Source: DYFX01 sp964400625 (GTDB taxonomy: Bacteria; Patescibacteriota; Patescibacteriia; SG8-24; DYFX01). Taken from it: a stretch of DNA of 44,686 nt. Below are positions 36,897-44,686 of the stretch, piece after piece. Under the pieces are notes generated by a model. That model saw only the letters and a program-made list of their open reading frames with translations, was not told the DNA's origin and searched no databases. The position numbers were made by a program, and so were the translations under genes. Position 1 is the first letter of the stretch; each line of letters begins with the position of its first letter. The stretch lies in NCBI GenBank assembly GCA_964400625.1, contig CAYNUS010000010.1:1-44686 (forward strand), given 5' to 3'.

Positions 36897-39752
36897 CTCG
36901 GAGTCCGTGACATGCTGGGCGCGCGCTTGCGTGACGGCCGTCGCGTCGTCGTTCTCCGAGCCGAACGCGACGACGACGCCGGCGTCGCCGTCCGAGACGA
37001 GGTATCGCGCCCAAGCGTCGAAGCCGGAATTCTCGTCCTTGTTCGCGCGGTCGGCGAGCGCGATCCCGTCGACGGTCCATTCGGCGTTGCCCGTGACGTC
37101 GAGGCGCTGGGCATACATGTCGGAGTAGCCATCCCCGGCGCGGTAGTCGTACCAACCGAAGACCGCCCCGTCGACTTCATCCGTATCGATGCCGACAAGC
37201 GCCTGCTCTTCCGCGGCGGTGACGACTTCCACGCCGGAGGCGGTCCAGTCCAACGTACCGGCGGATTCGAGACGCTGGGCGTAGATATCGTAATCGTTGC
37301 CGTTGCGGAAGTCGTTCCAGGCGACGATGGCGCCCGTATCGGACGCGACGATCCTCGGACTCGTCTGGTTACCCGTCTCATCGACGACTTCGATGCCGTT
37401 GGCGGTCCATTGGGACGCGCCGGCCGCGCTGTACTTCTGCGCCATGATGTAGCTGTCGCTCGACGGGTTCTCGTACCACGCGACGACGGCGTATCCGTCG
37501 CTCGTGACGGCGACGTCAGGATTGCTGGCCGTATCCTCGATCGCGACGGTCGTTCCGCCGGACGTCCAACCGGAAACGACCGAACCGCTCGAGTCGATGC
37601 GGACCATGCGGAGTTCGGTGACGGCGGTGTCGTTGTTCTGATGGAACCAGGCGACGTACGCGCCGCCGGAACCGTCGGCGGCGGCCGAAGCGTAGTTGTG
37701 CCCCGGGTTCGCGGTGTTCTGCGAAAGCTCCACGCCGGTGGCCCCCCACGGCGTCGCTCCGGCGCTCGTCACGCGGTTGGCGAAGATCTGCCCGCCGTTC
37801 GAGGTGTCGCGATAGATCACGATCGCGCCGGACGCGCCGTCCGAGACCATGTCCATGAATTCCGTCGAGGTCGACGGCGAAAGCGCGGTGCCGGAACCCG
37901 ACCAGCCCGCGGCGATATCGCCGTCGGACTCGATGCGGATGACGCGGATATACGAATCGCTCCCGACATAGGTCGTGAAAGCGATGAGGGCTCCGCCGGC
38001 GCCGTCGGCGATGAGCGTCCAGACGCCGTCGTCATCCCCTGTCGCGATGATGGATTCGCCGCCGAGCGTCCATTGCTCCGCGCCGCTGGCGTTCAGTTTC
38101 TGGGCGAAGATATCGGTCTTTCCGGAACGACGGCGCTTGTCGTTCCACGCGAAGATGTAGCCGCCTGCGCCGTCCGAAACGACCTGCGCGCCGGTCTGCG
38201 GAGCTGCGCCCGCGGCGCCGTCGGGCATGAGGACGCCTTCAGTCGAGTTCCACTGCGGCGCGCCGTCCGACGACTGGAGGCGCTGGGCGACGGTGTCGTT
38301 CCCGTCCTCGCGCGCGAACATGACGATCGCGTCGCCGCCGGAGTTGCTGAGCACCGCCGCGCGTACGGCAGGGTGGTAGGACGTCGAGTTCGCTTCGACG
38401 AGCGCGACGACGCCGTCGGCCGACCAGGACACCGAACCCCCGATCGTGACCTTCTGCGCACGGATCTGTTCGACGGTCGTGGAGCCGGAGCCGCGACCGA
38501 ACGTGAGGATGACGTCGTTCGAACCGTCGCCCGCCTCGACGATGCCGTTCACGTATTCGCTGACGGAGGCGGTCGCGGTGAGCCGCTTTCCGTTCGCCTC
38601 GAACATCTTGGTTCCCGACGCGTTCAGCTTCTGGATGTAGACGTCCGTCTCGCCGCCGTCGTCGATGGCGTAGGCGATCATCGTATTGGTCGCGCTCATC
38701 GCGACCTTCGGGTTCGTGAGGAACGCCATGTCCGTATCGACCGCCACGCCGTTGGCCGTCCATTGGACGGTGCCCGAAGAGTTGATCTTCTGCGCGTAGA
38801 CGCCGGCCGATCCGCCGGACGTGCGGTTGTCTTCCCAGACGAAGACCGCGCCGCCGGAACCGTCGGCCGTGGCGGAGGTCATGCGGTCCTGGTTGGCCGT
38901 GGCGTTCGAGATGACGACGCCGTTGGCCGTCCATTGGACGGTGCCGGAGGTATTGACCCTCTGGGCGTAGATGTCGGTGTTCGCGTCGCCGCTGCGATGA
39001 TCCTCCCAACCGATGATGGCGCCTCCCGAACCGTCCGTGACGGCGACGGGGTTGATCTGCTCGTTGGCCGCGGCGGAGATGACGACGCCGGTCGAGGTCC
39101 ATTGCTGGGACCCGGCGCCGTTCAGGCGTTGCGCGCGGATGTCGGCGTTGGTCGAGGAGTTGCCGCGCATCCAAGCCACGACGACGCCGTTCGATCCATC
39201 CTCGACGGCGGTCGGGCCGTAGGAGTTCTCGGAACCGTCGGCCACGACCGTCGCGCCGGTCGAGACCCATTGATAGGCGCCGGTCGGACCGAGGCGTTGG
39301 GCGCGGATGTTGTAGAACGTCTCGGCCGTATAGAAGACGAGGATGACGCCGCCGACCGTGTCCGGCACCGCGCTGATCGCGCCGTACAGCGTCTCCGTGG
39401 CGCTCGCATACGCCAAGACGCCGTTCGTTCCCCATTGCGGCGCACCTGAAGCGTCGAGCTTCTGTGCACGGACTTGGCCGGCATCGGTGTCATACCAGGC
39501 ATAGACGTAGCTGCCGTCGCTCGTGACGGCGTGCGGTATGGAAACTTCATTGACGGGGATGGCGATCTGTCCGCCCGCGGCCCATCCCGTATTCTCCGTT
39601 TCCGCGACCAAGGAACCGTCCGCGTCCCAATCGGCGGTTCCGGAAGCGCGCGCCACGTCCGTCGGGAACGCGAAGAAGACCGACGTGCAGGTGACGGTCA
39701 CGGCCAGGACACGCAAGACGGCCCTTCGCAGGTGTGTGATGATTCCTCCCAT
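35946..39752 (-). CDS. Large secreted surface protein 1 (beta-repeat ectodomain, constant C-terminus)
   Basis: 1268 aa from the ATG at 39752, chosen because it lines up with the start of the paralogue; a GTG at 39767 is an alternative. A signal peptide is clear (basic MGGIITHLRR, hydrophobic VLAVTVTCTSVFFAF, ending near ARA). Residues about 40-950 hold around 15 repeats of about 60 aa with a core like DIYAQRVNTSGTVQWTANG and GSGGAIIGWEDHRSG, probably beta-propeller or beta-strand blades. The last 316 aa (from NDPTLSNAV) form the constant C-terminal module with four Cys (two likely disulfides), ending DTLTFIATGTF. The coding DNA for its last 285 residues is identical to the next gene. No LPXTG motif; the C-terminus may be the surface anchor. 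Probably an adhesin or S-layer-like protein. Confidence 0.88.
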   Translation of the reverse strand: MGGIITHLRRAVLRVLAVTVTCTSVFFAFPTDVARASGTADWDADGSLVAETENTGWAAGGQIAIPVNEVSIPHAVTSDGSYVYAWYDTDAGQVRAQKLDASGAPQWGTNGVLAYASATETLYGAISAVPDTVGGVILVFYTAETFYNIRAQRLGPTGAYQWVSTGATVVADGSENSYGPTAVEDGSNGVVVAWMRGNSSTNADIRAQRLNGAGSQQWTSTGVVISAAANEQINPVAVTDGSGGAIIGWEDHRSGDANTDIYAQRVNTSGTVQWTANGVVISNATANQDRMTSATADGSGGAVFVWEDNRTSGGSAGVYAQKINSSGTVQWTANGVAVDTDMAFLTNPKVAMSATNTMIAYAIDDGGETDVYIQKLNASGTKMFEANGKRLTATASVSEYVNGIVEAGDGSNDVILTFGRGSGSTTVEQIRAQKVTIGGSVSWSADGVVALVEANSTSYHPAVRAAVLSNSGGDAIVMFAREDGNDTVAQRLQSSDGAPQWNSTEGVLMPDGAAGAAPQTGAQVVSDGAGGYIFAWNDKRRRSGKTDIFAQKLNASGAEQWTLGGESIIATGDDDGVWTLIADGAGGALIAFTTYVGSDSYIRVIRIESDGDIAAGWSGSGTALSPSTSTEFMDMVSDGASGAIVIYRDTSNGGQIFANRVTSAGATPWGATGVELSQNTANPGHNYASAAADGSGGAYVAWFHQNNDTAVTELRMVRIDSSGSVVSGWTSGGTTVAIEDTASNPDVAVTSDGYAVVAWYENPSSDSYIMAQKYSAAGASQWTANGIEVVDETGNQTSPRIVASDTGAIVAWNDFRNGNDYDIYAQRLESAGTLDWTASGVEVVTAAEEQALVGIDTDEVDGAVFGWYDYRAGDGYSDMYAQRLDVTGNAEWTVDGIALADRANKDENSGFDAWARYLVSDGDAGVVVAFGSENDDATAVTQARAQHVTDSEGAGGPAPTNDPTLSNAVTMTRLKVNTASTVSISFELQNELTGTFTATFPVGFTVTGAMTSGSCSGGGTVDTFAFDGPSRTMTAEKHACSGVLTLSGGTVVTPGSPGLYFVTWTNDDPGEGGVAIVDDDQVTVTAQVDSSITFDLDTATTDTESSAPYSVSLGAITTSDTRVSGATDAVNFIWLDLDTNAGAGAVVTVRNANGASGLVSTAVPADAIASADGAVADGTENYGLCSVTTSDAGGNLDALAPFDGTCAADTEGNTVGGFTGSAQQIYDTDSAPIAGGRAQIAVQASISATTPAHNDYTDTLTFIATGTF

Positions 39753-39848
39753 CGCTTTGTTTTGCACCTCGTTTAGAGGGGGCGCCCGCGGCGCGCCACG
39801 ATCCCATCAAACGCGCCGTCGCGCGTTCCGGAAACCGATATCCCTCAT

Positions 39849-39877
39849 ATTCTATCATTTTTTATCCTTATTTTCAA
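39849..39877 (-). promoter_or_regulatory. Promoter of surface protein 1
   Basis: TTGAAA (39872-39877), 17-nt spacer, TAGAAT (39849-39854). Nearly the same sequence lies before surface protein 2. Confidence 0.82.
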
Positions 39878-39879
39878 TG

Positions 39880-39913
39880 CCAAAAGGGGGCCGTGTTTGC
39901 GGTCCCCTTTTGG
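39880..39913 (-). terminator. Terminator of surface protein 2
   Basis: CCAAAAGGGG..CCCCTTTTGG stem with an inner CCG/CGG pair. It lacks a long T-tract outside the stem. The homologous hairpin is found at 44579-44612. Confidence 0.65.
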
Positions 39914-39932
39914 CTGTGGACAGTTTCTTCCT

Positions 39933-40883
39933 CTAGAACGTCCCCGTCGCGATGAAGGTGAGCGTGTCGGTGTAGTCGTTGTGGGCGGGGGTGGTGGCGG
40001 AGATGGAGGCCTGGACCGCGATCTGGGCGCGGCCTCCGGCGATGGGGGCCGAGTCGGTGTCGTAGATCTGCTGGGCGCTCCCGGTGAAGCCGCCGACCGT
40101 GTTGCCTTCGGTGTCCGCGGCGCACGTGCCGTCGAAGGGGGCCAGGGCGTCGAGGTTGCCGCCGGCGTCGGAGGTCGTGACCGAGCAGAGGCCGTAGTTC
40201 TCGGTGCCGTCGGCGACCGCGCCGTCGGCGGAGGCGATGGCGTCGGCCGGGACGGCGGTCGAGACGAGGCCGGAGGCGCCGTTCGCGTTCCGGACCGTCA
40301 CGACGGCCCCGGCGCCGGCGTTGGTGTCGAGGTCGAGCCAGATGAAGTTCACGGCGTCGGTGGCGCCCGAGACGCGGGTGTCCGACGTGGTGATGGCGCC
40401 GAGGGAGACGGAATACGGGGCGGAGCTCTCGGTGTCGGTCGTGGCGGTGTCGAGGTCGAAGGTGATGGACGAGTCGACCTGGGCGGTGACCGTGACCTGG
40501 TCGTCGTCCACGATGGCCACGCCGCCCTCGCCGGGGTCGTCGTTGGTCCAGGTGACGAAGTACAGGCCCGGGCTGCCGGGGGTGACGACCGTGCCGCCGG
40601 AGAGGGTGAGGACGCCGGAACAGGCGTGCTTCTCGGCCGTCATGGTGCGGGAGGGGCCGTCGAAGGCGAAGGTGTCGACGGTGCCGCCGCCGGAACAGCT
40701 TCCCGAGGTCATGGCGCCCGTGACCGTGAAGCCGACGGGGAAGGTGGCGGTGAAGGTGCCGGTCAGCTCGTTCTGGAGCTCGAAGGAGATCTCCACGGTC
40801 GAGGAGGTGTTCACCTTGAGGCGGGTCATGCGGACCGCGTTCGAGAGGGTGGGGTCGTTGGTGGGGGCGGGGCCGCCGGGACC
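39933..40883 (-). repeat. C-terminal cassette, copy 2
   Basis: Partner of 35946-36896. 39935-40790 is identical to 35948-36803. The stop codon itself differs (TAG here, TGA in copy 1). Confidence 0.95.
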
Positions 40884-43800
40884 GATCGTGGCTTCGGCGT
40901 AGTTCGTGTAGGTGAAGCCGAACGCGTCGCCAGCGCTCGTCAGGCGGAAGCAATACTCCGTATCCTCCGCGACGCCGGCGTCCGCCTCGATCGAGAACTC
41001 CACCTCCGTGAACTGCGTGTCGCTCAGCGTGATTTCCGAAGTCTGGGAGACCGTGTCCCGGATCTCGCTCGCCGCGAAGGTCGCCGCGCCGTCGGTCAGG
41101 CCCGCGGAGTCGGTCGTCGCCGCCCCGTCGGTGATGTTGGCCGAAGCCGCCATCGTCCAATCTTCCGGCCCGGCCGCGAGTCCCACGCGCGTCCAGCTCG
41201 AGATGGCAGAGCAGCTCGTGACCTTCTCCCCGTACTCGAGACGGAGGCCGCCCGGCAGACTGATCTCCATCTGGGTCGATTCGCCGCCCTGCGTGCCGAA
41301 GTACAGGTAGCCGCGGCCCACGTCGATGGCGGCGGCGAAGTTGGAGTTCTCATCGAGATCGACGAACGACTCCTCCGTGAACGTCGCGAGGTCGATCTGA
41401 TAGGCGCGCGAGGAGTTGGCCCCGAAATATGCGTACCCGTTCTCCGTATCGATGGCGCCGCTGGAGAGGTAATAGCCGTCGGTCACGGCTAAGGAGTCGT
41501 CGAAGGTGAACGTCCCAAGGTCGATCTTCGCGATCGTGCCGTACTGGTCGGAGAAGTAGGCGAATCCTTCGGACGGATCGATGACGCCCGCGCGGATGTT
41601 GGTGATGCCGTCGCCTTCGAGGCCGATGCTGCCGATGCGGGCGAAATTGCCGGGATCGATATCGACCTTCACGACGAACGTGTCATCGCCGGGCGTTCCG
41701 CAACCGCTGCAGCCGGTGCCGAGCGTGCCGAAATACGCGAAGTCGTTGACGGTGTCGATCACGGCCGCGCGCGGATTGTTCTCCCCGCTCGGGAACGTGA
41801 CGGCGCCGATACGGGCGAAGTTGCCGGGATCGACGTCGACCTTCACGACCTTGCCAGCGCCGGAGGTGCCGAACATGCCGAAGTACGCGAAATCGTTGGC
41901 GGTGTCGATGACCGCCGAGCGTGCGCGGTTCTCGCCGGAGTCCAGCGTTATGGCGCCGACGCGCGAGAACGGATCGAGATCGACCTTGATGATCACCGCC
42001 GGGCTGGAATCGGTGCCGAAGTAGGCGAAGCCGTTGGCTTCATCGATGACGGCGGAGTTGATGTTGTCTTCACCGCTGTCGAGCGTGATGCTGTCGACCT
42101 GGACGTTGTCGATGGTGCGGATCTTCAGGATCCGCGCGGGCGAATCCTGGGTGCCGAAGTAGACGAAACCGTTCACCGTATCGGCGACGCCCGCGATGAC
42201 CGAATTGAAGTCGTCGAAGTCGATGACGCTCGCTTGCGAGAACTCGCCCGGGCCCGCTTCGACCGGACCGGCCAGTCCGAACCGCAGGCGCGTCGGCGTC
42301 GCGGTCTCCACGGTCAAAGGCGTATTCTCGGCTTCGGCGTACGTGGCCGTCGTCTCGCTTCCGTCGTCGTTGCGCCAGCGATAGGCGTTCTGGTCCGGGC
42401 CCGCGAGCCTCGCTTCGGCGTAGGCGTCGTAGGTGAAGACGGTCTCGAGATCGGGGTCGCCCAAACGGAAGCAGTACGAACTGCCGTCCCGGACGGCGGC
42501 GTTCGCTTCGATGGCGAACTCGACCTCCATGTATTCGTCGCTCGCGATCGGGACGCTCCCGGCCTGCACGCTGGTGTCGAGCACGATGCCCGTGATGAAC
42601 GCGCCCGCGCCATCGGTCAAGGACGCGTTGTTCGTGGTCGGCCCGCCGTTGGTCAGGTTGGCGGTCGGCGACATCGTCCAGTCTTCCGGCCCCGCCTCCG
42701 CTCCGACGGCGGTCCATGTGGTGATGGCGGCGCAAGAAGTGACCTTGGCGCCGTACTCGAGGTTCAAGGCGGAGCCGTACGGACCGTCGAGTCCGACGCG
42801 GAGACGGATCGTCGATCCCTTCTCGACGTCGACCAGCTCGGTGTCCTGCGCGGCGGCGGCCGTCGCCGTCGACTCGCTGCCGTCGTCGTTCCGCCAGAGC
42901 GTCCCCGTCTGCGTCGGGCCGAGCAGGGTGAGCTGGGCGTACTCGGTATACGTGATGCCGAGGCTGCTGCCGGCGTCGGTGAGCCGGAAGCAGTAGATGT
43001 AGCCGTCATCCGCCTCGGCGGTCGCCTCGATGCTGTATTCGACCTCGGTAAAATGATCGTTCGGCAGGACGATCGGGTCCGTGATCGACGTCGTGTCATG
43101 GATCTCGCCGGGCACGAACGTCGTCGCGCCGTTCGCGAGGCCGGCGCTGTCGGTCGTGGCCGCGCCGTCGGTGATGTTGCCGGAAGGCGCCATCACCCAG
43201 TCTTCGGGTCCGGCCGGCGCGCCGACGGCGGTCCAAGAGAACGCGGCGTCGCAGGTGGAGTCCGTGCGGCTGTACTCGAGTTGGAGCATCGGCTGCAGGG
43301 TCGTGATGACCTTGGTGACCCGCGCCGGCGATTCGCCCGTGCCGAAGTAGAGGTTGCCGGTCGTGGAATCGAGCAACGCGGTCTTGAACGTGTTGGTTCC
43401 CGTCGGGAGAAGGTTCGCGGCGATCGTGAAAGTGGAGAGGTCCACCTTGATGATGCGGTCCGAGCTGAAACCCGTGCCGAAATAGGCGAACCCGGCGTCC
43501 TCGTCGATGACGCCGGAGGTGTAGTACGCGCCGAGCGCTCCGATCGTCGTCCACGACGAGAACGTGTCGAGAGCGATCTTTCCGACCTGCGGCGAACTGA
43601 CTTCCGTCTCGGCCCAGTAGAGGTAGTGCGGCGACGTGGTCGTGTCGACGACCAGCGTATTGATGCCGCCCGCGAGAGCGGTCGGATGGATTACTCCCGT
43701 TTCGGTGAAGCTGCCGATGTCGACCTTGTAGATGCTGGCCGGCGTAGTGAACGTCTGGAAATACATGTCCCCGTCGACGAGGTCGATCGCCGCGGAGCTG

Positions 43801-44480
43801 AAGTCATTGCCCGCGGAGGTGTTCAGCGTCGCGGAAAGCGTGAAGGTCGACAGGTCGATCTTACGCACGCTTCCGGTGTCGCCGCTGCCGTCGGCGGTAT
43901 AGAGGAATCCTCCCGCGGTGTCGATGGCGCTCGGGCCCGTGTACGTCACGTTGAGGAACGCCGTTTGCGTGAAGCTCGCGAGACTGACTTTGGAAACGCC
44001 GCCTCCACCGATGGAGTAGAGGAACCCCGCGCCGACGTCGATCTCCAGGTCTTGGCCGCCGTACGTCGTCGAAAGCGGCGATCCGACTTCGGTATCCGTT
44101 GCGAGATCGTACTTCACGATGCCGGCGGACGTGCGGAAATAGGCGAAGCCGCCGGCGGTATCGATGGCGGAAGCGGTGATGTTGTTGCGACCGGAGGCGA
44201 ACACGAGCGAACTGGGCGACGAGAAGACGCTCTGATCGTCGGAGTTCGCGGCACCGATGCGCAGGCGGTAGGCGTCGCCCTTCTCGATGCCGGTGAGCGC
44301 CGTGTTCTCCGCGGCGATATACGTCGCCGTCGCTTCCGAGCCGTTATCGTTGCGCCAGCGATAGGCATCATGCACCGCGGCCTTGGCAGGCACCGCGAAA
44401 AAGACGGACGTGAACGACACCGTGACGAGGAGCGTCCGGATCGCCGCCGCCCGCAGATTTTCCGTGATACGTCGGTACAT
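39933..44480 (-). CDS. Large secreted surface protein 2 (mixed ectodomain, constant C-terminus)
   Basis: 1515 aa from the ATG at 44480; a TTG at 44498 is a weaker alternative. The signal peptide resembles that of protein 1 (AAAIRTLLVTVSFTSVFFAVPAKA). The ectodomain mixes three kinds of unit: a short RWRNDNGSEATATY-type unit (three copies), a Cys-containing unit with the phrase AGPEDWTM (three copies), and two stretches of propeller-like repeats (AVIDTANDFAYFGTLG, KVDIDPGNFARIGSI) similar in style to YncE/NHL-type propellers. The last 316 aa are the constant module, 285 of them encoded by DNA identical to protein 1. Extracellular; probable adhesin. Ligand unknown. Confidence 0.88.
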   Translation of the reverse strand: MYRRITENLRAAAIRTLLVTVSFTSVFFAVPAKAAVHDAYRWRNDNGSEATATYIAAENTALTGIEKGDAYRLRIGAANSDDQSVFSSPSSLVFASGRNNITASAIDTAGGFAYFRTSAGIVKYDLATDTEVGSPLSTTYGGQDLEIDVGAGFLYSIGGGGVSKVSLASFTQTAFLNVTYTGPSAIDTAGGFLYTADGSGDTGSVRKIDLSTFTLSATLNTSAGNDFSSAAIDLVDGDMYFQTFTTPASIYKVDIGSFTETGVIHPTALAGGINTLVVDTTTSPHYLYWAETEVSSPQVGKIALDTFSSWTTIGALGAYYTSGVIDEDAGFAYFGTGFSSDRIIKVDLSTFTIAANLLPTGTNTFKTALLDSTTGNLYFGTGESPARVTKVITTLQPMLQLEYSRTDSTCDAAFSWTAVGAPAGPEDWVMAPSGNITDGAATTDSAGLANGATTFVPGEIHDTTSITDPIVLPNDHFTEVEYSIEATAEADDGYIYCFRLTDAGSSLGITYTEYAQLTLLGPTQTGTLWRNDDGSESTATAAAAQDTELVDVEKGSTIRLRVGLDGPYGSALNLEYGAKVTSCAAITTWTAVGAEAGPEDWTMSPTANLTNGGPTTNNASLTDGAGAFITGIVLDTSVQAGSVPIASDEYMEVEFAIEANAAVRDGSSYCFRLGDPDLETVFTYDAYAEARLAGPDQNAYRWRNDDGSETTATYAEAENTPLTVETATPTRLRFGLAGPVEAGPGEFSQASVIDFDDFNSVIAGVADTVNGFVYFGTQDSPARILKIRTIDNVQVDSITLDSGEDNINSAVIDEANGFAYFGTDSSPAVIIKVDLDPFSRVGAITLDSGENRARSAVIDTANDFAYFGMFGTSGAGKVVKVDVDPGNFARIGAVTFPSGENNPRAAVIDTVNDFAYFGTLGTGCSGCGTPGDDTFVVKVDIDPGNFARIGSIGLEGDGITNIRAGVIDPSEGFAYFSDQYGTIAKIDLGTFTFDDSLAVTDGYYLSSGAIDTENGYAYFGANSSRAYQIDLATFTEESFVDLDENSNFAAAIDVGRGYLYFGTQGGESTQMEISLPGGLRLEYGEKVTSCSAISSWTRVGLAAGPEDWTMAASANITDGAATTDSAGLTDGAATFAASEIRDTVSQTSEITLSDTQFTEVEFSIEADAGVAEDTEYCFRLTSAGDAFGFTYTNYAEATIGPGGPAPTNDPTLSNAVRMTRLKVNTSSTVEISFELQNELTGTFTATFPVGFTVTGAMTSGSCSGGGTVDTFAFDGPSRTMTAEKHACSGVLTLSGGTVVTPGSPGLYFVTWTNDDPGEGGVAIVDDDQVTVTAQVDSSITFDLDTATTDTESSAPYSVSLGAITTSDTRVSGATDAVNFIWLDLDTNAGAGAVVTVRNANGASGLVSTAVPADAIASADGAVADGTENYGLCSVTTSDAGGNLDALAPFDGTCAADTEGNTVGGFTGSAQQIYDTDSAPIAGGRAQIAVQASISATTPAHNDYTDTLTFIATGTF

Positions 44481-44547
44481 TTTCGTTTGGATTTTCAACG
44501 GCCGCGCCGCAGGACCTTCAGTTCCCGAACCCCCTGTAATCCTTCAT

Positions 44548-44576
44548 ATTTTACCATTTTTTAGCCTTAATTTCAA
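44548..44576 (-). promoter_or_regulatory. Promoter of surface protein 2
   Basis: TTGAAA (44571-44576), 17-nt spacer, TAAAAT (44548-44553). The spacer TTAAGGCTAAAAAATGG closely matches that of the protein 1 promoter. Confidence 0.85.
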
Positions 44577-44578
44577 TA

Positions 44579-44612
44579 CGAAAAGGGAGCCGTTTTCGCG
44601 GTCCCTTTCTCG
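44579..44612 (-). terminator. Terminator of surface protein 3
   Basis: An imperfect stem homologous to 39880-39913, behind the third surface-protein gene. Confidence 0.55.
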
Positions 44613-44632
44613 TCTGTGGATAACTTTTAGGC

Positions 44633-44686
44633 TCAGAACGTCCCCGTCGCGATGAAGGTGAGGGTGTCCGTGTAGTCGTTGTGGGA
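44633..44686 (-). CDS. Surface protein 3, C-terminal end only (rest outside window)
   Basis: The last 17 codons and the TGA of a third family member: SHNDYTDTLTFIATGTF. It matches the constant module, but with three base differences in about 50 bp from copies 1 and 2, so it is more diverged than those two are from each other. The gene continues past the window edge. It shows that the array has at least three members in the same orientation. Confidence 0.85.
   Translation of the reverse strand, partial: SHNDYTDTLTFIATGTF

Noticed and set aside
39753..39767. GTG start for surface protein 1, and the matching TTG at 44498 for surface protein 2
   Set aside because: The internal ATGs align with each other at the signal-peptide starts. 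The alternative starts remain possible but would only add 5-6 residues.

Overview
The window looks like a high-GC member of the Candidate Phyla Radiation (Patescibacteria), most likely Parcubacteria-like. The visible 3' half of the 16S rRNA carries variants typical of that group, for example TGTACTCACC in place of TGTACACACC. RpoB and RpoC are short (1090 and about 1301 aa) and lack large lineage insertions. Intergenic spaces are very small, and several proteins have only the look of Patescibacteria-specific hypotheticals. TGA is used as a normal stop codon (for example ruvC and the histidine kinase), which argues against the recoded Gracilibacteria/Absconditabacteria. No genus can be named from the sequence alone.

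Layout. 1-910 is a partial 16S rRNA that ends in a terminator with no 23S behind it. 1.2-5.5 kb holds small hypothetical genes, mgtC, a PYROXD2/phytoene-desaturase-like oxidoreductase and four tRNAs (Ile-GAU, Phe-GAA, Pro-UGG, Gly-UCC). 5.5-9.7 kb is a minus-strand operon yebC-ruvC-histidine kinase-receiver protein. Two small hypotheticals follow, then rpoB-rpoC (10.7-17.9 kb) with its own promoter and a structured, attenuator-like leader. 18.1-19.9 kb holds a divergent promoter, a roughly 380-nt stretch that folds like an ornate structured RNA, and a hypothetical protein. 20.0-24.4 kb is ftsK, a RodZ-like gene and recA. 24.4-25.2 kb is DUF1761 plus a SET-domain protein. 25.3-28.3 kb is efp, an EpmA-type lysine ligase, rpsR, ssb and rpsF. 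A TRM11-like methyltransferase, a DUF5317 protein, two cNMP-binding-fold proteins and ychF follow. Next come tRNA-Ala(GGC) with a tandem defective copy and a membrane polymerase/TPR protein. From 35.9 kb to the end there is a tandem array of at least three large secreted surface proteins.

The most striking points are these. (1) The surface-protein array has different ectodomains, related signal peptides and promoters, and a C-terminal cassette that is identical over 856 bp between two genes. (2) The candidate structured RNA at 18.39-18.77 kb has cUUCGg and GAAA tetraloops that make sense on one strand only. (3) The EF-P gene sits next to a stand-alone EpmA-like ligase. (4) There is a SET-domain methyltransferase. 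(5) A tRNA-Ala-derived element lacking its T arm lies between the tRNA promoter and the intact tRNA.

Promoters read well by eye: TTGACA-N16-18-TATGCT/TATATT types can be found before many transcription units, often touching the terminator or stop codon of the preceding gene. Shine-Dalgarno use is mixed. Some genes have clear GGAGG-like sites, while others (recA, rpoB, ftsK, yebC, mgtC) have none. Family names were assigned by recognising motifs, without any database search.
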